A stretch of DNA of 58,570 nucleotides from Paenibacillaceae bacterium (GCA_015057705.1 SVDU01000029.1:1-58570), one strand, 5' to 3'; positions 17,301-25,905 are shown, counted from the first letter of the stretch. A program made the numbers and translations. The notes: generated by a model from the sequence alone, not told the origin.

Positions 17301-20300
17301 GCATTTAGCAGTGTGGATAATAAAACGGTTCTCTATAAGTATGGAAAAAATATGGAGATATTGGCCGTACATTATGAGGATGGAACCGGGGTCTTCTATG
17401 AATATGATAAACAGGGATACCGATCCAGTGTTACTGACAGATCAGGCATCAGAAAAGAATGGCGCTATGATTTAATGGGTAGGCTGGCAGAGGAAAAACT
17501 GGCAGGCGGTCTTATAACGAATTATTATTATAATCAAAGTGATGATCTGGAAGAGAAAACAGACATTACAGGCAGAAGATTCTATTTTGAGTATGATGAA
17601 AACCACAATCTGATTGAGAAAAAGGAAGAAACACAAGAGGGAAGCTGGTTTGGTCATAGTTATTACTACGACCGGAGAGGCAGGCTGTTAGAAGAAACAG
17701 ATCCGGTTGGAAATACTACCGTATATCATTATAAGGAAGATTCCGGGAAACCAGATGTGATTACTTATCCCGATGGGGAAGAGGTCCGGTTCGAATACGA
17801 CCGCATGGGACGTATGATGGCGGAAGAGAGTGAATGCGGCAGAAAAGAATATGGCTATAATGCAAATAACTACCGCACTATGATAAAAGATGGGGAAGGA
17901 AATGAGTCCCGCTATCTTTATGATGGAATGGGAAGACTGATGGCCATGTATCCACCAAAAGCCTGGAAAGAAAGAAAAGGTGAGTATACATACAGGTATG
18001 ATTTCCTTGATCGGCTGACAGACAGTATTTCTCCGGATGGAAGTCATAGCAGAAAGATTCTTGATGGGGAAGGAAAAGTATTAAAAGAAATTCACCCCAA
18101 TGCTTACGACGCAAACGCGGATGACGGAATCGGTGTTTCCTTTGATTATGACAGTGACGGAAACCAGATTCGGATCCATTATCCGGACGGAGGTTGTGAA
18201 AGACTGTTTTATGATGCAGCAGGAAACAGGATTAAACATGTTATGCCTCAGGATTATGATGCACGGACTGATGACGGCGCAGGCTGGATGTATACTTATG
18301 GAGTGGAAGGACGGCTGGAGACAGTAACCGGACCGGACGGTATCCGACAGGCAGAATATAGTTATGACATTTCCGGCAATCTTATTAAAAAGACCGATGC
18401 GATGGGCAGAACTGTTACGTATAGTTATGACAGAAGAAATCAGTTGTGCGAGGTAATGGGGCCGGTAGAAGAAAAGGATGGTGAAGTCCTTTACCAGAGA
18501 ACCACTTATCTCTACGATGCAAATGGTAACAAGGTGGAGGAACATCGTCATGGTGGATACTGGAGTGTAGATGGACATCTGATTAAAGAGGATGACCAGG
18601 GTCTGAAGTTTAGTTTTATTTATGATAAAAGAGACCGGCTGATCCAGGTAAAAGACGGACATGGAGCTGATATCATTTACCGGTATGATATACAGGGGAA
18701 AAAGATCTATGAAGAGAAGGTTATCTCTAAAGATGTACATCAGATCATTCGTTATAATTATGATAAAGCAGGGAGACTTGCAGAGATAAAAGAACTGCTA
18801 AATAGCGGACTGACTGCTGTCAAAGGTGAAGCAAAATATGCGATTACCATCTATAATTATGATGAAAATGGAAACAGAACCAGAATCCAAACGCCAGAGG
18901 GTTATGAGATTATCAGAGAATATGATTCCTGTGACCGTCTGATTGCTGAACGAACGCTGGATAAGCAAAACGGAATTGACAGGACAGTCTCCATAACCTA
19001 TGACCAGGCGGGAAATATAACAAGAATCGCTCGTCAGGGAAAAGGCGGAGAATTATGGGAACTTTCTTATGATTATGATTTAAAGAACCGGATTACATAT
19101 GTAAAAGATTGTCTGGGGCCGGTATTTAGATATGAATACGATAAGAATGACCGCCTGGAAAAAGAAATTTTGCCAAACGATGAGGAGATACCCGATAAGG
19201 AGTATAAAAATAACTTATCTTATGCTTATGATTCTTACGGGAATATTCTTACACACACAGATGGAGCTGGAACTGTTCTGGAAGAAAATCAGTATCTCCC
19301 GGATGGAAATCTGGAGATAAAAAGAACTGCGGATGGAAATCAGTGTACGTATACGTATGGATTTCATGGAAAGTTAACCAGTCTGGAAACATTAAGAAGC
19401 AGAGAGGTAGGAAAACCGTCCCAGATTTATACGTATGATGCAAATGGGCGGATTACGGGAGTTGTCGATGGAAATGGAAACCGGACAAAATACGATACGG
19501 ATAACTGGGGAAGAATCAGGAAAGTCAGAAATGGAGACGGAGGAATTGAAAGCTACACCTATGACAGCATGGCGAATATCACCAGCACAACGGATTCAAA
19601 CGGGGGTGTTATAACCTATCGGTATAATAGCCAGGGAAAGGTCTGTGAGATTATTGATCAGGATGGACGCAGCGAGATATTCCGCTATGACAGAGAAGGA
19701 CGGCGGATTCTGCATATAGACAGGAATCAGAATCAGGTAAGGACAGTCTATAATGTAGATGGAAATCCTGTGATGGAAACAGGATGCGATAAGGAAGGAA
19801 AGAATTCGGTAACCAGAAGCTGGGAGTACGATTCTTTCGGATTGAGAAAAAAAGCAATTACAGATGGTTTCTGCTATACCTATGAGTATCGTCCTGATGG
19901 AAAGCTGGTGAAAAAGGAATCCAGTGGAAAAACCTTAATATCCTGTACTTACGGCAAAGATGGAAGCTTAAAAACCATGACCGATATGACCGGAAAAAGG
20001 CTGCATTACGGATATGACTGGAGAGGAAAGCTTACCGGTATTAAAGACGATGAAGGAAGAGAAATTGTTCGATACAGTCACCGGAAAGATGGAAGACTTG
20101 AGACAATTACTCATTTAAGTGGAATAAAGACTCTCTATGAGTACGATACAGATGGAAACATCAGCCGTCTTGCAACATTTTTGTCAGAAAGCAATCCTTT
20201 GTTTGATTACAGATACGAGTACGATCTTAATGGAAACCGGACCGCTAAAGAGGGTGTCTGTGTTATGGTGGAAGGCAGCTGTGCACAAAAGACCGCCATC

Positions 20301-21548
20301 TATTACCGCTACGATTCCATGAACCGTCTGACTGAAGAGAGATATGATGGGGACGATGTTCGTTATGTGTATGACAGCTGTGGAAACCGGTTGGAGAAGA
20401 CATCCGTTGCAGGGAAAGAGACGTACTGCTATAATAGAAGAAACCAGCTGATAGAGCGGAATGCGCCTGGACGAAACTATACATACCGGTATGATGCTCA
20501 GGGAAATATTCTGGAAGAAGCCGGAGAAGGTGAGGAGAGGAGGTACCATTATAATCCGTTTGGTCAGCAGACTGCAGTAGAATCAGATAAGTTAAAGCTG
20601 GAGAACTTCTATGACGGAGAGCTGTTAAGAGCTGGAAAGTCTGTAAATGGACAGGTATCCCGTTTTTTCTTCTATAATGGAGAGCTGCAGGCAGAAGCAG
20701 ATGAGGACTTAAATGCCATAAGCAGGCATATTCCGGGCTATGGTCTGGCAGCCAGTGAAGTGGAAGGACTGGACGGATACCATGCGTATCATCTGGATGA
20801 GAGAAACAATACTGCGTATATAACAGGCAGTCAGAGGAATATTGAGAACTTCTATGCTTATGATGCCTTTGGAGTTATCCGCAGCCAGTCGGAGGAAATT
20901 CAAAACCGGATATTGTATACGGGTCAGCAGTATGATCAGGAGACAGCACAGTATTATCTTAGAGCCAGGTTTTATAATCCGGTGGTGGGAAGATTCCTAC
21001 AGGAGGATGTGTACCGGGGGGATGGGCTGAATCTGTATGCGTATTGCGCAAACAATCCGGTGATGTATTATGATCCTAGTGGGTATAATATTTGTAAAGA
21101 TGAAGGTCCAGAGGAAATAGAACAGACTCCAGCGAAGAAAAATGCTAATAATGAGGGCTCGGGTCAGAGCTCTAACAGTACCAGCGGACAGGGACAATCT
21201 ACATCAAGTCAAGGATATAATCCTAAAGGCTATAATCCTCAACCGGGAGAGCGTACCTTTGATGGATTTGTTACAGCTAATGTGCCAGATAAGGAGATAG
21301 GATTAAATACAAGCTCAGCAGGATTTAATAATAATAATGGTGATATAGGTGGTCAATTTAAAAGGATTGGCTCTGATTCCCATGCAGGAATAGCTCCTCA
21401 TGTACATCAGCCTACTCGTAATGAAGCTCCAAATGGGAACATATATGGTGGGCAAGGCTCAAAGACTGCTAATGGCGGAGTCACGTCACCATCAGCCAAA
21501 GATGTAAAGCAGTTATACGATTATCTATTTAATGGGAAATACCACTAA
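14343..21548 (+). CDS. VgrG-Rhs fusion effector with C-terminal toxin
   Basis: 2,401 residues; AAGGGGG before the ATG. Domains: gp27/gp5-like spike (1 to about 470; LQYEESDWVFLRRL near 148, FYCMPEVGSRVHIYF near 326, short beta-helix); linker; hydrophobic stretch (about 515-560, LSIATVVGAVALTVATGGAA); DUF6531-like entry (DAVSGAFLIMATDFILPD and GIMGAGWRFPYE, about 745-795); YD repeats (about 810-2190); Rhs core ending LNLYAYCANNPVMYYDPSGY (about 2248); then a variable 153-residue tip with GIAPHVHQPTRNEAPNGN and SPSAKDVKQLYDYLFNGKY. The core normally self-cleaves to free the toxin inside the YD cage. The tip may match polymorphic toxin type 24, recalled only; its DNA is AT-richer than the cage. 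A spike fused to Rhs makes this an evolved VgrG. Confidence 0.92.
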   Translation: MKMKYKELEIELSLDCAIQVELFQLTHRLNDHEFLSLKLLTDGENPEDYVNMATVQPVIVREKECTGGQVIFQGKIETVYIKTEKGLSYLYLEAYSYTKDWERTDKSRSFLDSQMTYLDVARKVLADYGQFDIKDEITKDAKIPEMLLQYEESDWVFLRRLASHFGSSLLADASSPMGKVYFGVPEMNFGTELAKEDYVMEKDMNHFAKVLEPSGILSQEASHWNISTRKYLRMGEAVSFNKIAAVVTAMDISTGKGELVYRYTLSRKEGIRREKEQNPRIYGMSIPATVKERGGNQIRVHFDIDKCYEPSAHMKYFTYAIESSSFYCMPEVGSRVHIYFPEHDEQSAVAVHAIGSGSGSSGNKKPDNKNFSDPSGSAMNLTPDSLNYAPDSSGSIVLNLNKSGFVSLTGKNINIKTQKGLMAGGETPVQKLMISGENKVVLQIGDSGDDIITLEEKTDIKSALVTHKAETHSAASPSAGELEAELTSGDSAAREENNNQLASALAARKQGSKQKVLNGVLSIATVVGAVALTVATGGAAGPLLIAVAGAKTAFAVADIAEGLDGYSKVNALDASRPANFIRDTVFQGNDAAYNLASGITDVVFDVVTGKALKNAGSAGKLSKILCSKSQVTNTFVQGTGSLLFGMIQEYETTGKVSLKNSAGNFMFGMFKGVAQTKLIGKVQGALKTDSRLVNKLVGAGVGTLSGTVMDVTRDAILPDRNVDVWRSLQENFVSSGLAQLLGEPIDAVSGAFLIMATDFILPDIRDSIKITRRYYSTNKQPGIMGAGWRFPYEGRLYQDGSKRHVVLDTGHHLTFEWDGEKAENIAYGCGWFDLIKENEGWNLTDRKEHRTYLYNAQGFLLSIRDRNGQAISFTYRGEVLEGITTSLGYHLNLTMKEGHLIQMSDNMGRTMQYRYENGLLTDIVHMDQGITHYEYDENGYLTKAVDQTKVAYLENQYDRRGRTVLQTLANGDVYRLEYLDEERSVRAFSSVDNKTVLYKYGKNMEILAVHYEDGTGVFYEYDKQGYRSSVTDRSGIRKEWRYDLMGRLAEEKLAGGLITNYYYNQSDDLEEKTDITGRRFYFEYDENHNLIEKKEETQEGSWFGHSYYYDRRGRLLEETDPVGNTTVYHYKEDSGKPDVITYPDGEEVRFEYDRMGRMMAEESECGRKEYGYNANNYRTMIKDGEGNESRYLYDGMGRLMAMYPPKAWKERKGEYTYRYDFLDRLTDSISPDGSHSRKILDGEGKVLKEIHPNAYDANADDGIGVSFDYDSDGNQIRIHYPDGGCERLFYDAAGNRIKHVMPQDYDARTDDGAGWMYTYGVEGRLETVTGPDGIRQAEYSYDISGNLIKKTDAMGRTVTYSYDRRNQLCEVMGPVEEKDGEVLYQRTTYLYDANGNKVEEHRHGGYWSVDGHLIKEDDQGLKFSFIYDKRDRLIQVKDGHGADIIYRYDIQGKKIYEEKVISKDVHQIIRYNYDKAGRLAEIKELLNSGLTAVKGEAKYAITIYNYDENGNRTRIQTPEGYEIIREYDSCDRLIAERTLDKQNGIDRTVSITYDQAGNITRIARQGKGGELWELSYDYDLKNRITYVKDCLGPVFRYEYDKNDRLEKEILPNDEEIPDKEYKNNLSYAYDSYGNILTHTDGAGTVLEENQYLPDGNLEIKRTADGNQCTYTYGFHGKLTSLETLRSREVGKPSQIYTYDANGRITGVVDGNGNRTKYDTDNWGRIRKVRNGDGGIESYTYDSMANITSTTDSNGGVITYRYNSQGKVCEIIDQDGRSEIFRYDREGRRILHIDRNQNQVRTVYNVDGNPVMETGCDKEGKNSVTRSWEYDSFGLRKKAITDGFCYTYEYRPDGKLVKKESSGKTLISCTYGKDGSLKTMTDMTGKRLHYGYDWRGKLTGIKDDEGREIVRYSHRKDGRLETITHLSGIKTLYEYDTDGNISRLATFLSESNPLFDYRYEYDLNGNRTAKEGVCVMVEGSCAQKTAIYYRYDSMNRLTEERYDGDDVRYVYDSCGNRLEKTSVAGKETYCYNRRNQLIERNAPGRNYTYRYDAQGNILEEAGEGEERRYHYNPFGQQTAVESDKLKLENFYDGELLRAGKSVNGQVSRFFFYNGELQAEADEDLNAISRHIPGYGLAASEVEGLDGYHAYHLDERNNTAYITGSQRNIENFYAYDAFGVIRSQSEEIQNRILYTGQQYDQETAQYYLRARFYNPVVGRFLQEDVYRGDGLNLYAYCANNPVMYYDPSGYNICKDEGPEEIEQTPAKKNANNEGSGQSSNSTSGQGQSTSSQGYNPKGYNPQPGERTFDGFVTANVPDKEIGLNTSSAGFNNNNGDIGGQFKRIGSDSHAGIAPHVHQPTRNEAPNGNIYGGQGSKTANGGVTSPSAKDVKQLYDYLFNGKYH

Positions 21549-21579
21549 TGCAGAAATTCTTTATGAAAGGATAAAATTT

Positions 21580-21855
21580 ATGAATCATTTAAACAATATT
21601 CAAAATGATTTTTTTAATAAATTAAAGCAAATACAAGATGAAGTTGTAAACGTTAAGCTTTGTAGTGTAAATAGTGAAATGGAAGGTGTCTTAAACGAAG
21701 TTACATACGAAACGATATATAAAATTATGGAGTTGTTAGATGGATATAATACCAAAGAGTATCAATACTCAATAATAGAAAAGAGTAGTGGAGATACGAT
21801 AAATTCTGATATTCAGTTGCATGATGTCTGTGCTGATTATTTAAAAAGTGAGTAG
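21580..21855 (+). CDS. Candidate immunity protein for the Rhs toxin tip
   Basis: 91 residues from the ATG at 21580, with GAAAGGA 6 bases upstream; the earlier ATG at 21532 lies inside the rhs gene and has no ribosome site. It is acidic and mainly helical (NDFFNKLKQIQDEVV, then TIYKIMELLDGYNTKEYQ). No family recognised. Its position directly after the toxin tip, its small size and its AT-rich DNA are those of an Rhs immunity gene acting in the cytoplasm. Confidence 0.65.
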   Translation: MNHLNNIQNDFFNKLKQIQDEVVNVKLCSVNSEMEGVLNEVTYETIYKIMELLDGYNTKEYQYSIIEKSSGDTINSDIQLHDVCADYLKSE

Positions 21856-21864
21856 ATAATAAAC

Positions 21865-21904
21865 TTTTAAGGGTAAGAATATCAAAAATTCTTACCCTTA
21901 AAAA
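21865..21904. terminator. Strong 16-bp hairpin after the Rhs operon
   Basis: TTTTAAGGGTAAGAAT pairs perfectly with ATTCTTACCCTTAAAA across a 7-base loop. There is no clear T tract on the + side, but the hairpin is very stable and lies right after the immunity gene. It may end transcription from both sides. Confidence 0.6.
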
Positions 21905-21965
21905 TAGACAATGATACAAAAAAATCTTCTAATGCAAATGAATTTATGAAAGAATAAATGTAATT

Positions 21966-22133
21966 TTAAATCAGAATTTTCTCCTTATCCGGTAAACTTT
22001 CAATCAAGAATTCGGCCTGTAGATTTTGCACTTTTTTCACTTCACATTTTTTAGGTTGATTTTTATGGAATGTATCGATTAACATGTTGATACGCTCTTG
22101 GATAAACATTTTCAGCAATTTTTGTTCTGTCAT
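21966..22133 (-). CDS. Small hypothetical protein
   Basis: 55 residues on the minus strand: MTEQKLLKMFIQERINMLID, then TFHKNQPKKCEVKKVQNLQA, then EFLIESLPDKEKILI. A weak TAAGGA lies upstream of the ATG. The start resembles small DUF6809-like clostridial proteins, but it is shorter and may be cut. Codon usage looks coding. Function unknown. Confidence 0.42.
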   Translation of the reverse strand: MTEQKLLKMFIQERINMLIDTFHKNQPKKCEVKKVQNLQAEFLIESLPDKEKILI

Positions 22134-22199
22134 AATAGTCCTTAAATCAGTGTTTTAGTTTGGTTAAAGAGATCATATTGATTTAAGAATTACTGATTA

Positions 22200-22421
22200 G
22201 GGATTTACAGGAAATTGGTTCTATGGTAAAATGGGGCTGCCGGGGGTTACAGGGGGTGAAAATACTTCTTTTGTAGCTCCCATTTCCATTCTTTTTTTCT
22301 TTTGTTCTATCTCCTGAAAATAAATCCAGTAATAACTTGCAATCCATTTCATACAGAGTTAACATCAACAACCAATAAAAGAAATAACTTGTCCTTTCAC
22401 CCATTGGTTGTTGTAGATAGG
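22200..22421 (+). repeat. IS110 left-end remnant without transposase
   Basis: From GGATTTACAG to GTTGTAGATAGG it matches the start of the left-end region of IS110 copies 2 and 3 (3320-3537 and 6573-6794). It breaks off where the other copies continue with CTGTCGCCCCC. The homology here starts at GGATTTACA without the palindrome that precedes the other copies, which helps place the true left end. It now abuts a truncated NADAR gene. Confidence 0.75.
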
Positions 22422-22853
22422 TGGCCTTGCTTATTTTTTGTAGATGGTATTGAATATCAAAGTGCAGAGCACTATATGATGGCTGAGAAAGCCTTGCTAT
22501 TTAAAGATTATGAGATAAGAGAAAAAATACTAAAATCTACAGATTCAAAATATGCTAAAGATTTAGGACGTAAAGTAAAAGGATTTAGAGAAGATGTTTG
22601 GAAAGAAAATTGCTATGAAATAGTAAAAAGAGGGAACTATGAAAAATTTGGGCAAAATGAGGATTTGAAAAATTATTTATTATCAACTAATAGTAAAATT
22701 TTAGTAGAAGCAAGCCCGGTAGATCTGATATGGGGAATTGGACTTGATGAAAATGCCAAAGATATAAAAAACCCCTTAGTATGGAGAGGAACAAATTTAT
22801 TAGGTTTTATTTTGATGGAAGTAAGAGATGATTTAGAATTATATATGGGTTAA
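22422..22853 (+). pseudogene. 5'-truncated NADAR (YbiA-like) domain gene
   Basis: The reading frame VDGIEYQSAEHYMMAEKALL, then DLGRKVKGFREDVWKENCYE, then KILVEASPVDLIWGIGLDEN and GTNLLGFILMEVRDDLELY is a clear NADAR domain. The first 20-30 residues of the usual domain are missing and are replaced by the IS110 left-end remnant. Family members hydrolyse ADP-ribose bonds, and some remove ADP-ribose from guanine bases and act as antitoxins. Here it may have been immunity to an ADP-ribosylating Rhs tip. The frame runs back into the remnant, so a fused product from an ATG at 22302 cannot be excluded. Confidence 0.8.
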
Positions 22854-22994
22854 AATAGCATAAATTAAGATGGTATGAAAATAAATATCATAATTTGTGA
22901 GGTAGTGTAATAAATTTTGTGTCTCTGGAAATAAATGGCTTCGTTCTGGAAATGAATTAGATAAATAATTCATTTTCAGAAGGGAGCTTTTTCT

Positions 22995-23990
22995 ATGGCA
23001 ATCGCTAAAGAACAGTTACAGCAAATCATCGCAGACAACGATATTAAAAGTGTCGGTGATATCTACTCCTTATTTAAGGACAGCTTCAAAGACATGTTGC
23101 AGGAATTATTGGAAGCAGAACTTAATGCATCACTTGGTTATGAGAAAAATAAAAAAGAGGTTACTGATACTGATAACAAGCGCAATGGATATTCTCCAAA
23201 AACGGTAAAGAGTCAGTTTGGGCAATTAACTCTGGATATTCCAAGAGATAGAAATGGAGAATTTGAACCCCAAATCGTCCCCAAATATCAACGTGACATT
23301 TCTGGTATTGAAGAACAGGTCATTTCTCTTTATACAAGAGGAATGTCTACAAGGGATATTCATGACCAGCTTCATGATTTGTACGGGATCGAACTGTCTG
23401 CAGATATGGTCAGTAAAATTACAGACAAAATTTTACCTGAAATAAAGGAATGGCAATCTCGTCCTCTGGAACCTGTTTATCCCTTTATTTTTATGGATGC
23501 CATTCATTACAAGATTCGTGAAGACGGTCGTATTCTTAACCGCGCTGCGTATGTGGTTCTTGGTGTATCACTTGATGGTGACAAAGATATTCTGAGCATT
23601 AGCATTGGCGCAAATGAATCCTCAAAGTTCTGGCTTGGCGTGCTTAATGACTTAAAGAATCGCGGGGTACAAGATGTTCTGTTTTTTTGTGTAGATGGGC
23701 TTGCTGGTTTTAAAGAAGCAATTCATGCCGTTTATCCCCAGGCAGAAGTACAACGGTGTATTATTCACATGCTGTGAAATTCTTTTAAATATGTATCTTA
23801 TAAAGATATCAAAAAATTTGCAGCAGATTTCAAGGCAGTTTATAAGGCACCAACAGAGGACCTTGCTCTTTCTGAACTAGAGAATTTGAAAGAAATTTGG
23901 GGAAGGAAATATCCTTTTGCAATCTCCAACTGGGAACAAAACTGGGAAGTAGTACGCCCGTTTTTCGGATTTAACGATGATATCCGAAGG
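22995..23990 (+). pseudogene. IS256-family transposase, broken
   Basis: Mutator-type transposase start MAIAKEQLQQIIADNDIKSV, then LLEAELNASLGYEKNKKEV, RNGYSPKTVKSQFGQLTLDI and the DDE marks PFIFMDAIHYKIR and FCVDGLAGFKEAI. A TGA at 23775-23777 replaces the Arg expected in CIIHMLRNS, consistent with a CGA to TGA change. The same frame goes on to WEQNWEVVRPFFGFNDDIRR and then loses homology near 23990, so the C-terminal part with the last catalytic Glu is gone. A probable left end (AGTGTAATAAATTTTGTGTC) lies near 22905. Not functional. Confidence 0.85.
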
Positions 23991-24235
23991 ATAGCATCGG
24001 ACTTTCAAAATAAAGATATTTACCAAATATTTCATACAAAGGATTTATAAAAATTTTATTTACAGTGTAATGAATTTAATTACGAAAATTTTCTCTGTCT
24101 TTGGACAGATGAGAAATTGATACTCTATTCACCCAAGGAACTGCCGCAGTATTTAAGAATTGTTCGATACTTGCCTGCCTTTTGATGAAAAATAATATTA
24201 CCACAAAATAAAAAAGAAAGAATAAAGGAAAAGAT
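23991..24235 (+). other. Unidentified gene remnant behind the IS256 junction
   Basis: In the same frame as the broken transposase, unrelated sequence follows: DFQNKDIYQIFHTKDL, a TAA at 24048, then KFYLQCNEFNYENFLCLWTD, EKLILYSPKELPQYLRIVRY and a stop at 24184. It could be the 3' end of an immunity-type gene cut by the IS. I do not recognise it. Confidence 0.4.
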
Positions 24236-24802
24236 GTGGAATCATATAATTTAATCCCTTTAATTATAATTATATTATTGTTAGTATTAATATCATTTTT
24301 TATTTTTATAATTAAATTTATAAGATCGGTAAAGTGGGGCTGGCTTTATTTATTAATAATTTTAGCCATTATAGTGGGCGGTGTTAAATTACATAATCAT
24401 TTTAAGAATCTGGTATTTTATGATTTTAAAACAAAAATATGTGAATCATATCCAGAAATAAATACAATTGATTTATATATGTCATATGGAGCCCATTCAG
24501 GATCAGTAAATGTTAAAATGAAAAATGGGACAAATGATGAAGTTATAGAAAAAATTTTTCTTAACATATTAAGTGAAATTAATAGTGAACCAATGTCAAG
24601 TTATTTAAAAGGCAGCACAAATTATGACAATAAGAGTTGGGTCATTTTAGACATCTTTTTCTATGGGGACAATTATCATAGATATAATTCAGGTCCTTAT
24701 CAACATTCGGAGTGGTTTACAGAGAATAATAAGATAAAACAGATATGGAAAAATGATGCTACTGGGAAAGAATATCGCTATGCAGAATTATTAAGTAATT
24801 AA
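24236..24802 (+). CDS. Two-helix membrane protein, candidate immunity gene
   Basis: 188 residues. The GTG start at 24236 follows AAAGGAAAAGAT. Two adjacent hydrophobic helices (about 6-29, LIPLIIIILLLVLISFFIF; about 35-53, GWLYLLIILAIIVGG) are followed by a soluble domain of about 130 residues with KTKICESYPEINTIDLYMSY and WVILDIFFYGDNYHRYNSGP. No family recognised. A membrane-anchored small protein in a toxin-scrap zone would suit immunity against a membrane-active toxin, but nothing here proves it. AT-rich like the cassettes. Confidence 0.55.
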   Translation: MESYNLIPLIIIILLLVLISFFIFIIKFIRSVKWGWLYLLIILAIIVGGVKLHNHFKNLVFYDFKTKICESYPEINTIDLYMSYGAHSGSVNVKMKNGTNDEVIEKIFLNILSEINSEPMSSYLKGSTNYDNKSWVILDIFFYGDNYHRYNSGPYQHSEWFTENNKIKQIWKNDATGKEYRYAELLSN

Positions 24803-24951
24803 TTTAGTTTTATAATGAACAATTCTTTGCTTCCACATTACAAACAGACTTATGTCTTACACAATTATTGTCGATGAAAAAGTGATATAAAGAGGACTAT
24901 ATTCCGCTAATAACAGTTACCTGATTTAAGTGAAAGGAGGTCAGAAAACCA

Positions 24952-25905
24952 GTGGAATCAATCAGAAGATCAAAATACAAAGAGCCAATCCAGCACGGAA
25001 GCGCCTTCTTCCCATTCAGCACCCACGAAACCGATATCAGGCTAAGGGAAGGAAAAACCTTTCATACCTACATTATGAACGGAGAGAACTTTGGAAGTCT
25101 GGTTGGTCTGGGTCAGGAGCCTCCCCTATATTTCCACTGTCACAGGGAACTGGAGCTATTTTGGGTATGCAAAGGAACTGCCAGAATCAGCATAGAAAAT
25201 GAAGAGATTCAAGTCCGTGAAGGAGACGTTCTGTTAATACGCCCAGACAGAATCCACGGCTCCAATGATTTTCTAAAAGAAGACCTTATCTACCGGACAA
25301 TCTTATTCAGCTATGAGTTTGTAGGCAGTATGGAAAATGACGTCATCAGGCAAAATTACATTGACCCCCTATTTTCTGTAACAACCGGACCTTATATCTT
25401 TCTGTCATCCGAGCAGCAGGAGAGTGAAAGACAGTACCAGCTTTTAAATGAAGCATACGCCATATATGAAAATGGCCAAAAAGGATTTGAGCTGCTTTTA
25501 AAAGCCAGAGTACTGGAATTTTTCTATGAAGTATTAAAAAGCGGAAAAATATTACAAACCCAGAAACAAACTGATGCAGGAATCGGCCTGTTTATGAAAA
25601 ACATTAATCATTACATAACAGAAAATTACACAAACAGAATCGAACTAAGTGACGCAGCAAAGCACGTTTCCATGAGCAAGGGGTATTTTTGCCGCTATTT
25701 TAAACATGCATTTCACATGACTTTTCATGAGTACCTGACTCATGTGCGGCTGCGGGAAGCTGAGAATCTGGTTCGCACCACACGCCTTGGTATGGAAGAG
25801 ATTGCAATCCGCACCGGCTTTTCCAATTCCAATTACTTTACAGTCAGTTTTAAGAAGCATTATCATATGATTCCTACAAAATACCGGAACGAAGTCAATA
25901 TTTAA
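24952..25905 (+). CDS. AraC-family transcriptional regulator with cupin domain
   Basis: 317 residues; GTG start with AAAGGAGG 11 bases upstream. N-terminal cupin: HCHRELELFWVCKGTARISI and EEIQVREGDVLLIRPDRIHG (about 60-110), the usual sugar-sensing part. C-terminal AraC double helix-turn-helix: IELSDAAKHVSMSKGYFCRY and MEEIAIRTGFSNSNYFTVSF (about 225-310). It lies upstream of a GH31 glycosidase gene on the same strand but is separated from it by a terminator, so it is probably a local activator of that gene. Confidence 0.88.
   Translation: MESIRRSKYKEPIQHGSAFFPFSTHETDIRLREGKTFHTYIMNGENFGSLVGLGQEPPLYFHCHRELELFWVCKGTARISIENEEIQVREGDVLLIRPDRIHGSNDFLKEDLIYRTILFSYEFVGSMENDVIRQNYIDPLFSVTTGPYIFLSSEQQESERQYQLLNEAYAIYENGQKGFELLLKARVLEFFYEVLKSGKILQTQKQTDAGIGLFMKNINHYITENYTNRIELSDAAKHVSMSKGYFCRYFKHAFHMTFHEYLTHVRLREAENLVRTTRLGMEEIAIRTGFSNSNYFTVSFKKHYHMIPTKYRNEVNI

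Noticed and set aside
19021-20549. Near-periodic DNA repeats in the rhs gene as a CRISPR or satellite array
   Set aside because: The periodicity comes from degenerate YD-repeat codons; unit length and sequence vary and there are no fixed spacers.
8768-21855. An entire prophage or R-type tailocin
   Set aside because: No sheath, tube, tape-measure, capsid, portal, lysis or integrase genes are seen; only spike, tip and effector parts are present.
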